Below the pieces are notes generated by a model. The model worked only from the letters and a program-made list of their open reading frames with translations. It was not told where the DNA came from and did not search any database. Positions 42,097-50,944 of a stretch of 64,000 nt of DNA are shown here, piece after piece. The translations under genes were made by a program, and so were the position numbers. Source of the stretch: Streptomyces aurantiacus (GTDB lineage: Bacteria > Actinomycetota > Actinomycetes > Streptomycetales > Streptomycetaceae); NCBI RefSeq assembly GCF_001418335.1, contig NZ_LIPP01000099.1, positions 29,149 through 93,148 of the forward strand, read 5' to 3'. Position 1 is the stretch's first letter. Each line of letters begins with the position of its first letter.

Positions 42097-42839
42097 GGCC
42101 CTTCTGGCCCGGCGGCGGGGATCCGGCGGTGGATGTCCTCGACCAGGTTCCGCATCGCCATGCGGAAGATCTCGGCCTGGTGGTCACCGATGAAAGCGGT
42201 GTGCCCGAACACCTCCAGGACCACGAGGCCGTGCATGTGCCCCCACGCGCTCACGAAGAGCGCGGTCGCGGGAGACGGCAGCTCCTGATGCCCGGTGGGT
42301 GGCAACTGGTCCAGACGCGCCCTGAACTCGGGTGAGAGGCCAGGAGTGTGGGCCGCGGCCAGTTGTTCCGGGGTGAACCCGCCGAACATCTCGCGCTCGA
42401 AGATCGCGGCCATTTCGCGCATCGCCCGAGTGGTCGGCCCGTCGGCGGGTGCCGCGTAGTGCCGCAGCGGGGTTCCGTACAGGAGTTGGAACCGTTCAGG
42501 GTTGGCGAGGGCCCAGCTGCGGTATCCCTCGGTTCCGGTCACCACGCGCTCGGCGGGCGAACCGTCCGACGCCGCTTCGACGGCGATCCGTACGGCTTCG
42601 GTCAGGTCCTCGTACGCCTTGGCGATGAGCGCCGTGACGAGGTCGTCCCGGCTCGGGAAGTAGTGGTAGAGCGCCTGCACGGTCATCCCCAGGCTCCGGG
42701 CGACCGCGCGCAGGGACAGGGCGGCGGGACCGTCTTCGGCGATCTGGCGCTCGGCGGCGCCCAGGATCTCGTGCGTGGCCGCCGTCCGACGCCGCTGGCG
42801 CAGGGAGGGCGGGGCAGGTGCGTGCTCGTCTACCGGCAT
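42093..42839 (-). CDS. TetR-family transcriptional regulator (MMPL-linked)
   Basis: 248 aa from ATG 42839 (MPVDEHAPAPPSLRQRRR); the longer frame to 42914 would run through the operator region. HTH LRAVARSLGMTVQALYHYFPSRDDLVTALI near residues 47-76 and a long C-terminal domain with NPERFQLLYGTPLRHYAAP and WGHMHGLVVLEVFGH, the TetR C-terminal WHG-type. Divergent from the MMPL exporter with AACACTG repeats in between, so probably the exporter's repressor. Confidence 0.94.
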   Translation of the reverse strand: MPVDEHAPAPPSLRQRRRTAATHEILGAAERQIAEDGPAALSLRAVARSLGMTVQALYHYFPSRDDLVTALIAKAYEDLTEAVRIAVEAASDGSPAERVVTGTEGYRSWALANPERFQLLYGTPLRHYAAPADGPTTRAMREMAAIFEREMFGGFTPEQLAAAHTPGLSPEFRARLDQLPPTGHQELPSPATALFVSAWGHMHGLVVLEVFGHTAFIGDHQAEIFRMAMRNLVEDIHRRIPAAGPEGP

Positions 42840-42884
42840 GGAACGACCGTACGACGGCAACTCTCCCCGCACAGCAAGATGTTG

Positions 42885-42910
42885 AACACTGTTAGAAAAA
42901 CATAACACTG
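42885..42910. promoter_or_regulatory. AACACTG direct repeats, TetR operator candidate
   Basis: AACACTGTT (42885-42893, itself AACA-C-TGTT symmetric) and AACACTG (42904-42910) are 19 bp apart in an AT-rich stretch 46 bp upstream of the TetR start. Faces the MMPL gene on the other side. Confidence 0.55.
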
Positions 42911-43079
42911 CCAAATCTCCGGCTGCCTCACTAACGTCGGCATGGCGACGACATGCGTGCCACTGCGCGCATCGGCTCCTGCCGGGACGAACGACGCCCG
43001 CAGGCTACCGCGTTGGCTTTCCTTCTCAGCGTCGGCCGCTCGACGTCGTTTCTACATGAGGATTCAAAGGAGATTGTTC

Positions 43080-45323
43080 GTGTTTGAACGCATAGCCGAA
43101 CTGGCGATTCGTCGCTCCCGGCTCATACTCGTCGTCGCCGTCGTGGCCGTGGCCCTCATGGGTGCCGCGGGCGCCGGCGCGTTCGGCAAGCTGCTGGGGG
43201 GTGGCTACGACGACCCGGCCTCCCAGTCCAGCCGTGCCGAGGAGGTCATCGACGAGAAGTTCGGCGGCGAGACGAACCTGGTCCTTCTGGTTCGCACCTC
43301 CGAAGGCCGTGTCGACGCCCCGGCGGCCGACAGGAGCGGCCGGGCCCTGGTGGCCGACCTGAAGAAGGACCAGAACCTTGAGAACGTGATCTCGTACTGG
43401 GACACGGACAGCCCCAGCCTCCGCTCCGAGGACGGCCGCCAGGCCATGGTGCTCGCCCATGTGAAGGGCGAGGGTACGGAGCGGGACGAGCACGCCAAGA
43501 GCGTCATCGACGCGTACGCCGGATCGTACGAGGACACGCTCACGATCAAGGCCGGTGGCGGTGCCGCCGTGACCAGCGAGATGGGCAAGCAGTCGGAGGA
43601 AGACCTCGTTCTGGCCGAGGCCATCGCCGTACCGCTCACCCTGATCCTTCTCCTGGTCGTCTTCGGCAGCCTCGTCTCGGCCCTGCTGCCGCTGGTGATC
43701 GGGATCATCGCCATCATGGGCACCTTCGCGGAGCTCTACTTCCTCGGCAGCGTCACCGACGTCTCCGTCTTCGCGATCAACCTCACCACCGCGCTGGGCC
43801 TCGGCCTGGGCATCGACTACGCGCTGTTGATGGTCAGCAGGTTCAGGGAACAGCTCGCGGCGGGGGCGAGCGTGGACGACGCCGTCCGGCAGACCATGAG
43901 CACCGCCGGCCGTACGATCGCGTTCTCCGCCGCGACCGTGGCCGCCGCGCTCGGGGCGCTCATGGTGTTCCCGCAGTACTTCCTCCGCTCGTTCGGTTAC
44001 GCCGGGGTCGGTGTCGTCGCCATCGCGGCCGTCAGCACCCTGTTCGTGATGCCGGCCCTGTTCGTCGTCCTCGGACACCGCGTCAACAGCGGGCGGATGC
44101 CGTGGGTCAAGACCAACCGGGCCGGCACCCGGGCTCCGATGTGGGGACGCCTCGCCCGTACCGTCATGCGGCGCCCCGCCCTCACCGCGCTGCCCGTACT
44201 CGCGGTACTGCTGCTGGCGGCCGGTCCCCTGCTGGGCATCACCTTCGGCACACCGGACGAGCGCGTGCTGCCCGAGGACGCCAACAGCCGCCAGGTCTCC
44301 GCGGTACTGCAGGCCGACTTCGCCGGCAACGACGACGCGGCCCTGCACGTCGTCCTCGACAGGTCCGTGGCCAAGGACCCGCTGCAGTCGTACGCGGTCA
44401 CCCTGTCCGAGCTCGACGACGTCGTCCGCGTCGAGGCCAGCACGGGAACGTACGCCGACGGGAAGTCCACGCCGCCCGGCCCCGCCAACGCCGCCCTGGG
44501 CCGCCCCGACGCGCAGCAGCTCAACGTGGTGAGCACCCTGACACCGAAGTCGGACGAGGCGCAGAGCCTGGTCGACGAGGTACGGAACATCGCCGCGCCC
44601 GCAGGGGCCCACTCCCTGGTGGGCGGAACCGACGCCGTACTGGTCGACTCCAAGGACTCCATCGCCGGCCGGCTCCCGCTCGCGGTGGCGCTGGTCGCCG
44701 TCACCACGTTCATCCTGCTGTTCCTGTTCACCGGCAGCGTCGTGCAGCCGGTGCGTGCGCTGGCCCTCAACCTGGTCAGCCTGGGAGCGACCCTCGGTGT
44801 CATGACCTGGATCTTCCAGGACGGCCATCTCTCCTCGCTGCTCGGCTTCACCGCGCAGCCGATGGACGTATCGATGACCGTGCTGATGTTCTGCATCGCC
44901 TTCGGTCTCTCGATGGACTACGAGGTGTTCGTCACCAGCCGCATCAAGGAACTCCACGAGGCGGGCGAGGACAACGAGTCCGCCGTGGCCAACGGCCTCG
45001 GGCACACCGGGCGCATCGTCAGCGCGGCGGCCTGTCTGCTGGCGGTGAGCTTCTTCGCCTTCGGCACGGCCAAGCTCAGCTTCATGCAGATGTTCGGCCT
45101 GGGCAGTGGACTGGCCATCCTCATCGACGCGGTCGCCGTACGCGGAGTCCTCGTACCCGCGGCGATGCGTCTGCTGGGCCGCTCGGCCTGGTACGCGCCG
45201 CCCTTCCTGCGCACGTTCCACGCGCGCTACGGCCTCAGCGAGAGCGGCCCCCAGGCCGTGGCCACGCCGGAGCCCACGCCCGCGGACGAGTCGTTGTACG
45301 TGAAGAACTCGACGGAGGTCTGA
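43080..45323 (+). CDS. MMPL/RND-family membrane exporter
   Basis: 747 aa from GTG 43080, with AAGGAG eight bases upstream (in-frame upstream ATGs lack a ribosome site). Two RND repeats: one membrane helix at residues about 15-37, an extracytoplasmic domain with YWDTDSPSLRSEDGRQAMVLAHV, five helices from about 180, then the repeat with a second loop and helices from about 535. Proton-relay Asp-Tyr pairs are seen in GLGIDYALLMVSRF and GLSMDYEVFVTSRI. Such proteins export lipids, siderophores or hydrophobic compounds. Controlled by the divergent TetR; substrate unknown. Confidence 0.95.
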   Translation: MFERIAELAIRRSRLILVVAVVAVALMGAAGAGAFGKLLGGGYDDPASQSSRAEEVIDEKFGGETNLVLLVRTSEGRVDAPAADRSGRALVADLKKDQNLENVISYWDTDSPSLRSEDGRQAMVLAHVKGEGTERDEHAKSVIDAYAGSYEDTLTIKAGGGAAVTSEMGKQSEEDLVLAEAIAVPLTLILLLVVFGSLVSALLPLVIGIIAIMGTFAELYFLGSVTDVSVFAINLTTALGLGLGIDYALLMVSRFREQLAAGASVDDAVRQTMSTAGRTIAFSAATVAAALGALMVFPQYFLRSFGYAGVGVVAIAAVSTLFVMPALFVVLGHRVNSGRMPWVKTNRAGTRAPMWGRLARTVMRRPALTALPVLAVLLLAAGPLLGITFGTPDERVLPEDANSRQVSAVLQADFAGNDDAALHVVLDRSVAKDPLQSYAVTLSELDDVVRVEASTGTYADGKSTPPGPANAALGRPDAQQLNVVSTLTPKSDEAQSLVDEVRNIAAPAGAHSLVGGTDAVLVDSKDSIAGRLPLAVALVAVTTFILLFLFTGSVVQPVRALALNLVSLGATLGVMTWIFQDGHLSSLLGFTAQPMDVSMTVLMFCIAFGLSMDYEVFVTSRIKELHEAGEDNESAVANGLGHTGRIVSAAACLLAVSFFAFGTAKLSFMQMFGLGSGLAILIDAVAVRGVLVPAAMRLLGRSAWYAPPFLRTFHARYGLSESGPQAVATPEPTPADESLYVKNSTEV

Positions 45324-45453
45324 CCAGGCCTCCCTGTCCGGGGCGGGACCAGGCCCCGCGGTGTGCCCGCCTCCCCCACCGGAGGCGGGCACACCGGCGT
45401 CCGGGCGGACTCGGCTCCGGCGGCCGGTTTCCTGCACGTGTCCCGCCCGTTGG

Positions 45454-45459
45454 TAATCT
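45454..45459 (+). promoter_or_regulatory. -10 element TAATCT of a leaderless MarR transcript
   Basis: TAATCT ends six bases before GTG 45466, and no Shine-Dalgarno sequence is present. Fits leaderless transcription from the start codon. Confidence 0.4.
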
Positions 45460-45465
45460 GCCCCT

Positions 45466-45885
45466 GTGTCCGAGCCGCCTCCCTTCAGCCCCACCGTCAC
45501 GCTGCTCACGGTGGGCCGGGTGTGGGAGGCCGCGTTCACCGAGGCCCTGAAGCCGCTCGGCCTGACCACCCGCAAGTACGGGCTGCTGGGACACGTCCGC
45601 GGCACTCCGGGCATCTCGTTCAGCGAGCTCGCCCGGCGCTCACGCATCACGGTGCAGAGTGCGCACACCGCGGTGGCGGCGTTCGTCAGGGCCGGGCTCG
45701 TCGACGACGGGACCGCGCACGCCGGGTCCGCGTCGAGCCTGCGGGTCACGGCCGACGGCGAGTCGCTGCTGGCCCGGGCCGCCGAGGTGGTGGCCCGCCT
45801 CGACGTGGAATTCGCCGCGCGGTATCCCGAGCTGACCGAGGCGCTGCGTGCCCAGATGGCGCGGGCGGTCTCGGGAACCGACTGA
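45466..45885 (+). CDS. MarR-family transcriptional regulator
   Basis: 139 aa from GTG 45466. Winged helix with LGLTTRKYGLLGHVRGTPGISFSELARRSRITVQSAHTAVAAFVRAGLVDDG and a dimerising C-terminal helix. Its stop codon forms the left end of a long inverted repeat that precedes the small ORF and rhodanese gene, so either this protein or an unlinked MerR regulator could act there. Ligand unknown. Confidence 0.92.
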   Translation: MSEPPPFSPTVTLLTVGRVWEAAFTEALKPLGLTTRKYGLLGHVRGTPGISFSELARRSRITVQSAHTAVAAFVRAGLVDDGTAHAGSASSLRVTADGESLLARAAEVVARLDVEFAARYPELTEALRAQMARAVSGTD

Positions 45886-45907
45886 CCTTCAGCTAAACTG
45901 AAGGTCA
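45883..45907. promoter_or_regulatory. MerR/CueR-type inverted repeat TGACCTTCAG-N5-CTGAAGGTCA
   Basis: Perfect 10-bp arms with a 5-bp spacer; written as ACCTTCA-N7-TGAAGGT it has the same length and outer bases as the CueR/MerR-type consensus ACCTTCC-N7-GGAAGGT. It overlaps the MarR stop and abuts ATG 45907. A CTGACC-like -35 at the left arm and CATGGA about 19 bp downstream would give the long spacer typical of MerR-controlled promoters. Confidence 0.65.
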
Positions 45908-46029
45908 TGGAATCCCAGTCGCCGCCTGTCGATGTCGCGGCGGGCATCGTCCGCGTGCTCCGTCGCATCGCCCTCCCGCACGGCATCCTGTCGATCACGC
46001 CGCGTCGGCGGGAGGTGTGGAGCGCATGA
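45907..46029 (+). CDS. 40-aa small ORF overlapping the rhodanese start
   Basis: ATG 45907 follows the inverted repeat directly and its TGA overlaps the rhodanese ATG (GCATGAGC), the arrangement used throughout this window for coupled genes. The peptide is basic (MESQSPPVDVAAG, then IVRVLRRIALPHG and ITPRRREVWSA) with no recognised domain. If the palindrome is a MerR-type promoter, transcription would start inside this ORF and it would not be made, so it may be chance. Coupled leader peptide or eroded gene are the alternatives. Confidence 0.3.
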   Translation: MESQSPPVDVAAGIVRVLRRIALPHGILSITPRRREVWSA

Positions 46030-46358
46030 GCTTTCGGCATTACCTGCGTCGGCCACCGGCCGTCAGCGCCGCCGAGGCGGTCCGCCTCGTCGCGGACGGC
46101 GCGCTCGTCGTGGACGTCCGCCGGGACTTCGAGTGGAACCGGACGCACATCCCGGGTGCCGTACACATACCGCTGGAGGAACTGCCCGACCGCTGTCTGG
46201 AACTCCCCGACGACCGCCTGCTCATCACCTTCTGCACCGGCGGTATCCGGTCCGCCGGCGCGGCGAACCTCCTGGTGGAGAACGGCTTCGAGGCGGTCAA
46301 CATGAGCCGCGGCCTCGTCGACTGGCGCGCCGCAGGCGGACCGCTCACCACGCGGTGA
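46026..46358 (+). CDS. Rhodanese-domain protein
   Basis: 110 aa from ATG 46026, with GGAGG ten bases upstream. A single rhodanese domain: LVVDVRRDFEWNRTHIPGAVHIPLEELPDRCLEL, active-site Cys70 in ITFCTGGIRSAGAANLL, and GLVDWRAAG at the end. Transfers sulfane sulfur to a thiol acceptor or senses it. Sits behind a MerR-type palindrome and a MarR gene, which suggests a stress-inducible thiol or metal response unit. Confidence 0.93.
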   Translation: MSFRHYLRRPPAVSAAEAVRLVADGALVVDVRRDFEWNRTHIPGAVHIPLEELPDRCLELPDDRLLITFCTGGIRSAGAANLLVENGFEAVNMSRGLVDWRAAGGPLTTR

Positions 46359-46378
46359 ACGGTCGCCGCTCAGCTGTG

Positions 46379-46410
46379 TGAGAAAGGGCCGACTGTCTGA
46401 GAAAGGGCCG
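46379..46410. repeat. Direct repeat TGAGAAAGGGCCG, 19-bp period
   Basis: TGAGAAAGGGCCG occurs at 46379-46391 and 46398-46410, just upstream of GTG 46430. The 19-bp period suggests a tandem duplication or a regulatory repeat for the MSMEG_6728-like gene. Confidence 0.7.
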
Positions 46411-46429
46411 GCCGCGGTAGGCATTCCGC

Positions 46430-46900
46430 GTGCAGACCTTTCTCCCGTATTCCGACTTCACGCAGTCCGCCGAGGTCCTGGACCGGGCACGCCTGGGCAA
46501 GCAGCGGGTCGAGGCCCTTCAGGTGCTGCGCGGCCTGACCGTGCCCGGCTACGGATGGCGGCACCATCCCGCGGTTCGCATGTGGACCGGCTACGAGGAG
46601 GCGCTGGTCCGCTACGGCCTGGACATGTGCGCCATCTGGGTGGCGCAGGGGCGCGCCGACACCTGTGCCACCACGCTCGTGACCGACTTCTCCCAGTACC
46701 GTCCCGGCGCCGCCGTACGTGTCCAGGAGCAGCTCGCCCGCGACGGCGAGCTGCCGCCCTGGCTGGGAGATCCCGCTTTCCACCGCAGCCACCGGTCGGC
46801 GCTGGTGCGCAAGGCACCGGAGGTCTACGCCCCGTTCTTTCCCGACGTCCCCGACGACCTGCCCTATGTCTGGCCGGCCTCCGACCGGGTCACTTCGTAG
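46430..46900 (+). CDS. MSMEG_6728-like protein (pyrimidine-dimer glycosylase-type family)
   Basis: 156 aa from GTG 46430. The sequence QTFLPYSDFTQSAEVLDRARLGKQRVEALQVLRGL with WRHHPAVRMWTGYEEALVRYGLDMCAIWVAQG matches the actinobacterial MSMEG_6728 family, related to T4 endonuclease V-like DNA glycosylases but of unproven activity. It ends with FFPDVPDDLPYVWPASDR. Stands alone; its regulation is unclear apart from the upstream direct repeat. Confidence 0.8.
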   Translation: MQTFLPYSDFTQSAEVLDRARLGKQRVEALQVLRGLTVPGYGWRHHPAVRMWTGYEEALVRYGLDMCAIWVAQGRADTCATTLVTDFSQYRPGAAVRVQEQLARDGELPPWLGDPAFHRSHRSALVRKAPEVYAPFFPDVPDDLPYVWPASDRVTS

Positions 46901-46961
46901 GGACGTGGCCCCGGTTCACTGGTGAGTACCGCCGAGCGGTGAGTACCGCGGAAGGGAAGGC

Positions 46962-47987
46962 TCACCGTGGGTCCGTCCCGTACCGGATGACCTGGGTGGG
47001 GACCACGGTGCGTCGTGCGGGCAGCGGGGTGCCGGGACCGGCGTTGATGCGGTCGATGAGCATCTGGCAGGCCCTGCGCCCGATCTCGTCGGCGTCGTAG
47101 GACACGATCGTCAGCGGGAGTCCGAGGACGTCCGCGAGGTCGAAGTCGTCGAAACCGGCCAGGGCCACCGGGACGCCGAGGGCGCGGACGGCCCTGATGG
47201 CGCCCTGTGTCAGACGGTTGTTGGTGCAGAAGAGAGCGGTCGGGGCGTCAGTCCCGCGCAGCAGGTCGAGGGCGGCACGCTCGGCCGTGGGCACGTCGAC
47301 CAGTCCGCGGCGCACATGCCGTTCGTCCGGTGCCAGACCGGCCGCCTCGTGGGCAGCCCAGTAGCCGCGGAACCGTTCGGCGCCGGTGTAGAGCGCGGGT
47401 GGGTTTCCCAGGAACCCGATCCGCCGGTGGCCGTCCTCGATCAGCCGGCCGGTGGCCTCCTCCGCCCCGTCGAAGTCGTCCACGAGAACGCAGTCGGCGT
47501 CCATTCCGGCCGGTGGCCGGGAGGCGAGGACGATCGGCATACCGCGCAGCGCGGCCGGTGCCAGGTGACGGTGACTGCCGCCCGCCGGCACGACGATCAT
47601 GCCGTCGACCTGACGAGCTGCCAGGTCTTCGACCAATCCCCGCTCCCGGTCGACCTGTTCGGCGGTGTTGCTGAGCAGGACCCGCAGACCGTGTTCGTAG
47701 GCCACTTCCTGGACGCCGAGCGCCAGCCGTGAATAGAACGGATTGGCCAGGTTGGTGACGACCAGACCGATCATCCCGCTGCCACCGAGCCGGAGCCGGC
47801 GGGCGGTCTCGTTGCGCCGGTAGCCGAGCGCGTCGACGGCGCTCAGCACCCGCTCCCTGGTGGCCTCGCTGACCCGGCTGTCGTCCTTGAGCACCCGGGA
47901 GACGGTCATCGCGCTGACCTGGGCGCGGGCGGCGACATCGCGCATCGTCGGCGCTCCGGCGTCGCCGCCCGGTCGGTGCTGCACCAA
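46962..47987 (-). CDS. LacI-family transcriptional regulator (mannoside locus)
   Basis: 341 aa. HTH APTMRDVAARAQVSAMTVSRVLKDDSRVSEATRERV at the N-terminus, effector domain with MIGLVVTNLANPFYSRLALGVQEVAYEHGLRVLLSNT to LAGFDDFDLADVLGLPLTIVSYD. It lies immediately downstream of the ROK kinase gene on the same strand. Two ATGKTAACGAYAMC sites in the divergent promoter at 50906-51202 are its probable operators, controlling both the isomerase-kinase arm and the importer-GH arm. Confidence 0.94.
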   Translation of the reverse strand: MVQHRPGGDAGAPTMRDVAARAQVSAMTVSRVLKDDSRVSEATRERVLSAVDALGYRRNETARRLRLGGSGMIGLVVTNLANPFYSRLALGVQEVAYEHGLRVLLSNTAEQVDRERGLVEDLAARQVDGMIVVPAGGSHRHLAPAALRGMPIVLASRPPAGMDADCVLVDDFDGAEEATGRLIEDGHRRIGFLGNPPALYTGAERFRGYWAAHEAAGLAPDERHVRRGLVDVPTAERAALDLLRGTDAPTALFCTNNRLTQGAIRAVRALGVPVALAGFDDFDLADVLGLPLTIVSYDADEIGRRACQMLIDRINAGPGTPLPARRTVVPTQVIRYGTDPR

Positions 47988-48158
47988 GGCCGGTCCTTCC
48001 TTCGTACCGTTCGTACCGTCAGGGGGTCTTAGCCGTCGGTGGGTTACCGAGCCACGGGCGCGGTCATTCTAATGCCGTGGCGGGCAACGCCTGCCGGTCA
48101 AGGAACCGCGTCCGATGCACAGGGGGCCGCGACCCGACCGGGCGTCCTCGCGACGGGG

Positions 48159-49160
48159 TCACCAGGGCGTTCGGTGGCCCTCCGCCTGCCACAGCGCCCA
48201 CCGTGCCGCGCCGATCAAGGGTGCGTCGTCCGGCCGTCGGGCCTCACGCAGACCCATCGCGGCCACGACGGCACCCGCACCACCTGCACCACCTGCACCA
48301 CCCGCAATCGGTCCGACGCCATTGGCCCCCTCCGCCGCGTCGACCCCGTCGGCTCCGTCGGCAAGTCCGGCGCGCAGTGCGGGGCCGATGAGGTCCCAGG
48401 ACGCGGCCATGGAGCCGCCGACGACCATCACGTCCGCGCGGAACGCGGCGCACCAGGGCGCCAGGGCACGCCCCAGGGTGGTGAAACATCCACGGATCGT
48501 CGCCACTGCCCCCGCGTCTCCCCCGCGGGCCAGTGCGGCGATGGCGCCGACGTCCGGGACCTCGGCCCGGTGGTCCAGGCCCGCGGCCTCGGCGTACCGT
48601 GCGCGGATCGCCCGCCGTGAGACCACGTCCTCAAGCGGCAGTCCGTCCACGGTGATGCGGTGGGCCCGGCCTTCGGGCGGCACGGTGGGCCCGTCGGTGA
48701 CGGGGCGCCCGCCGTGGAGGAACGACGATCCGACGCCGGTGCCGAGCGTGACGCACACGGCCCGGTTCCGCCCCGCCGCGGCCCCGCTGCGGTGCTCCCC
48801 CACGGCGAAGGCGTCCGCGTCGTTGAGGAAGCTGACGGCGCGCGGGCGCGGCAGCCGTTCGCGCAGTTCCGCCCCGACGTCGACGCCGTGCAGTGACTCG
48901 AACTTGCCGATGCCGCGGAACGCGCCGATGCCGGCCGCGTAGTCGAACGGGCCCGGCATCGCGATGCCCCAGCACGCCCCGTCGGGCGCCGCGATGTGCC
49001 GGGCGGCCTCGGCGAAGGCGTCAAGGATCTCCGGGGCGCTCGCGTCGGCGCGGACCGGGCCGCGTACGACGGAACCCGCCACCGGCAGGCCCGCCGCGAC
49101 ATCCACCAGGGCCGCGGTCACATGGGTGCCGCCGATCTCCAGCACGGGCACCCGGGTCAT
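48159..49160 (-). CDS. ROK-family sugar kinase
   Basis: 333 aa from ATG 49160, overlapping the isomerase stop (ATGA). ROK fold: VLEIGGTHVTAALVDVAAG for ATP/phosphate, WGIAMPGPFDYAAGIGAFRGIGKFES, NDADAFAVGEH with catalytic Asp, and CVTLGTGVGSSFLHGG. It lacks the canonical ROK zinc CxCGxxGC cluster, so it is a divergent member. Between a mannose-6-phosphate isomerase and GH38/GH76 genes it should phosphorylate mannose released from imported mannosides. A Gly/Ala-rich low-complexity insert lies near residues 275-305. Confidence 0.9.
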   Translation of the reverse strand: MTRVPVLEIGGTHVTAALVDVAAGLPVAGSVVRGPVRADASAPEILDAFAEAARHIAAPDGACWGIAMPGPFDYAAGIGAFRGIGKFESLHGVDVGAELRERLPRPRAVSFLNDADAFAVGEHRSGAAAGRNRAVCVTLGTGVGSSFLHGGRPVTDGPTVPPEGRAHRITVDGLPLEDVVSRRAIRARYAEAAGLDHRAEVPDVGAIAALARGGDAGAVATIRGCFTTLGRALAPWCAAFRADVMVVGGSMAASWDLIGPALRAGLADGADGVDAAEGANGVGPIAGGAGGAGGAGAVVAAMGLREARRPDDAPLIGAARWALWQAEGHRTPW

Positions 49161-50905
49161 GACGGCGTCACCGGCGTCACCGGTGTCACCGGCGTGACCC
49201 ATGACTTGACGACCTGCACGGGCCGTGTCCCGACGGGGTGGAGGCGGTAACCGCCCACGGCCGCCGGCACGGTGAGGGTCTCCGCGAACGCCAGGTCGTG
49301 GCGCCCGCCGTCGGCGGTCTCCACCACCACGCCGTCCCCGGCGGCGACGTTGAGGATGTGGAAGCGGCCCTCGGTGTCGTCGTCGGCGGGACCCGTTCCG
49401 TCGAGTACGAAGCGGTGGACGGCGTAGAACATCTCGGGCAGGGCGCCGATGACCTCCTCGCGCCAGCCCGCGCCCTCGCGCAGGGTGCGGGGCCGCTGGA
49501 CGAGGTCCTCGGCGACCTGGAGGCCGCGCCGCCCGGTGTCGAGGTTGGCGAAGGCGTGCCGGTGCGACAGCGGCCTGGGCGCCCCGGAGGTGGAGCGGCG
49601 CAGCCAGTCGTAGAAGCGCAGGGAGTAGAGGTAGGGCGTGGCGCTGATCTCCAGCACGAGGTTGCCCGCGCCGGACGCGTGCGGCGTACCGGCCGGAATC
49701 ATGAACAGCCGGCCGGGTTCGGCGGGGAACGTCTGGACGTGGTCCTCGACGCGCAGCGGTACGCCGTCCGTCGCGGATGCCTCGACTTCCTTGCGCAGGA
49801 TGTCCACGTCCGTACTCTGCCGCAGTCCGAGGAAGACCTGGGCTCCGGGTTCGCTCGCCGTGACGTAGTAGGTCTCGTGCTGGGTGTAGGGCCAGCCGAA
49901 GGTCTCCCGCATGTACCGCTCCCGCGGATGGCAGTGCAGGGAGAGGTTGCCGCCGCCGACGGTGTCGAGATAGTCGAAGCGGATGGGGAAGGAGGTGCCG
50001 TAGCGCTGGTGCACCTCCGTGCCGAGGAACCGTTCGGGATGCAGGACGCACAGGAGCTGGAAGGGCAGTTCCACCTGCGCCTCGGCGCCCTGGCCCACCA
50101 GGACGCCCGCCTCGGGGGCGATCAGTTCGTAGCCGAGAGCGGTGTTGCCGTCGCCGGGCTCGAAGCCCAGCTCGTCGGCGGCCCACCGACCGCCCCAGGG
50201 GGTGGAGTTGAAGTACGGGCGGGTGCGCACGGGCTGCCCGGCGAGGGCGGCGAGGGTGGCGCGGACCGCCGTACCGTCGAGGGAGGCGGGGGCCCCCGGG
50301 TCCTGTACGTCGATCCACCGGTCGAGCCGGGGGGCGAGCGCGTCGCGGTGGCGGTCGGTGACGGGCCAGTCGGTGTAGAAGAGGCTGCGCAGTTCGCCCG
50401 GCGTCCGCGGGCGGCCGAGGTTGACGCCCAGGGGCAGTGTCCCGGCGGTGACGGCGCTCTCGGCGTACCGTTTCGGCAGGTCGGCCCACCAGATCAGGTC
50501 GGGCGAGCAGAGGGCGGCGCCGGGGCCGAAGACCAGCAGGACACCGGTCGCCGGCCGGGTGACGGAGAGCCGGCCGTCGAAGAGGTCGCCCATCTCGAAC
50601 TCGGCGAGCGGCAGGAAGAACGCGTCGGCGTCCGCGTCGGGCACGCACAACCGGTCCACGGCCGCGGGCGACCAGCGCTCTCGCACATCGACCGTGGCGA
50701 CCTCGGTGGACCGCGCGCGCAGTGCCCCGGCGATTGCACGGGCGGCCTCGTGCCAGTCCAGGGCCGCCGGTCCGTCCACGGCGAGCACGGTCGGCCCGGC
50801 GGGCAGGGTCGCGACCGCGGCGTCCCACCCGGTGACCACGGCGCCGCCGGTGGCCGGGTAGCGGGGGTTGCGTTCGTAGGGGCGTGGCTCTGAAAGCACA
50901 GGCAC
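49157..50905 (-). CDS. Class I mannose-6-phosphate isomerase with degenerate N-terminal kinase-like domain
   Basis: 582 aa from GTG 50905 (AGGAG five bases upstream; GTG 50899 also possible). The C-terminal 370 residues are a cupin isomerase: HCHPRERYMRETFGWPYTQHETYYV, and PAGTPHASGAGNLVLEIS with metal ligands. The N-terminal 190 residues look like a uridine-kinase-type P-loop domain whose loop is VDGPAALDWHE, without the GK[ST] needed for ATP, so probably inactive or binding-only. The C-terminus ends in a VTP repeat encoded by a 9-bp DNA repeat (about 49160-49195). It converts mannose-6-phosphate to fructose-6-phosphate and is first in the minus-strand arm. Confidence 0.88.
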   Translation of the reverse strand: MPVLSEPRPYERNPRYPATGGAVVTGWDAAVATLPAGPTVLAVDGPAALDWHEAARAIAGALRARSTEVATVDVRERWSPAAVDRLCVPDADADAFFLPLAEFEMGDLFDGRLSVTRPATGVLLVFGPGAALCSPDLIWWADLPKRYAESAVTAGTLPLGVNLGRPRTPGELRSLFYTDWPVTDRHRDALAPRLDRWIDVQDPGAPASLDGTAVRATLAALAGQPVRTRPYFNSTPWGGRWAADELGFEPGDGNTALGYELIAPEAGVLVGQGAEAQVELPFQLLCVLHPERFLGTEVHQRYGTSFPIRFDYLDTVGGGNLSLHCHPRERYMRETFGWPYTQHETYYVTASEPGAQVFLGLRQSTDVDILRKEVEASATDGVPLRVEDHVQTFPAEPGRLFMIPAGTPHASGAGNLVLEISATPYLYSLRFYDWLRRSTSGAPRPLSHRHAFANLDTGRRGLQVAEDLVQRPRTLREGAGWREEVIGALPEMFYAVHRFVLDGTGPADDDTEGRFHILNVAAGDGVVVETADGGRHDLAFAETLTVPAAVGGYRLHPVGTRPVQVVKSWVTPVTPVTPVTPS

Positions 50906-50944
50906 AGGTACTCCTGAGGAGGTGGGCGGGCGGCGGCAGAAGGA

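Noticed and set aside
43026..46424. 1132-codon minus-strand frame
   Set aside because: Opposite the MMPL exporter, MarR and rhodanese genes; Gly/Asp/Glu/Gln-rich shadow of GC-biased codons.
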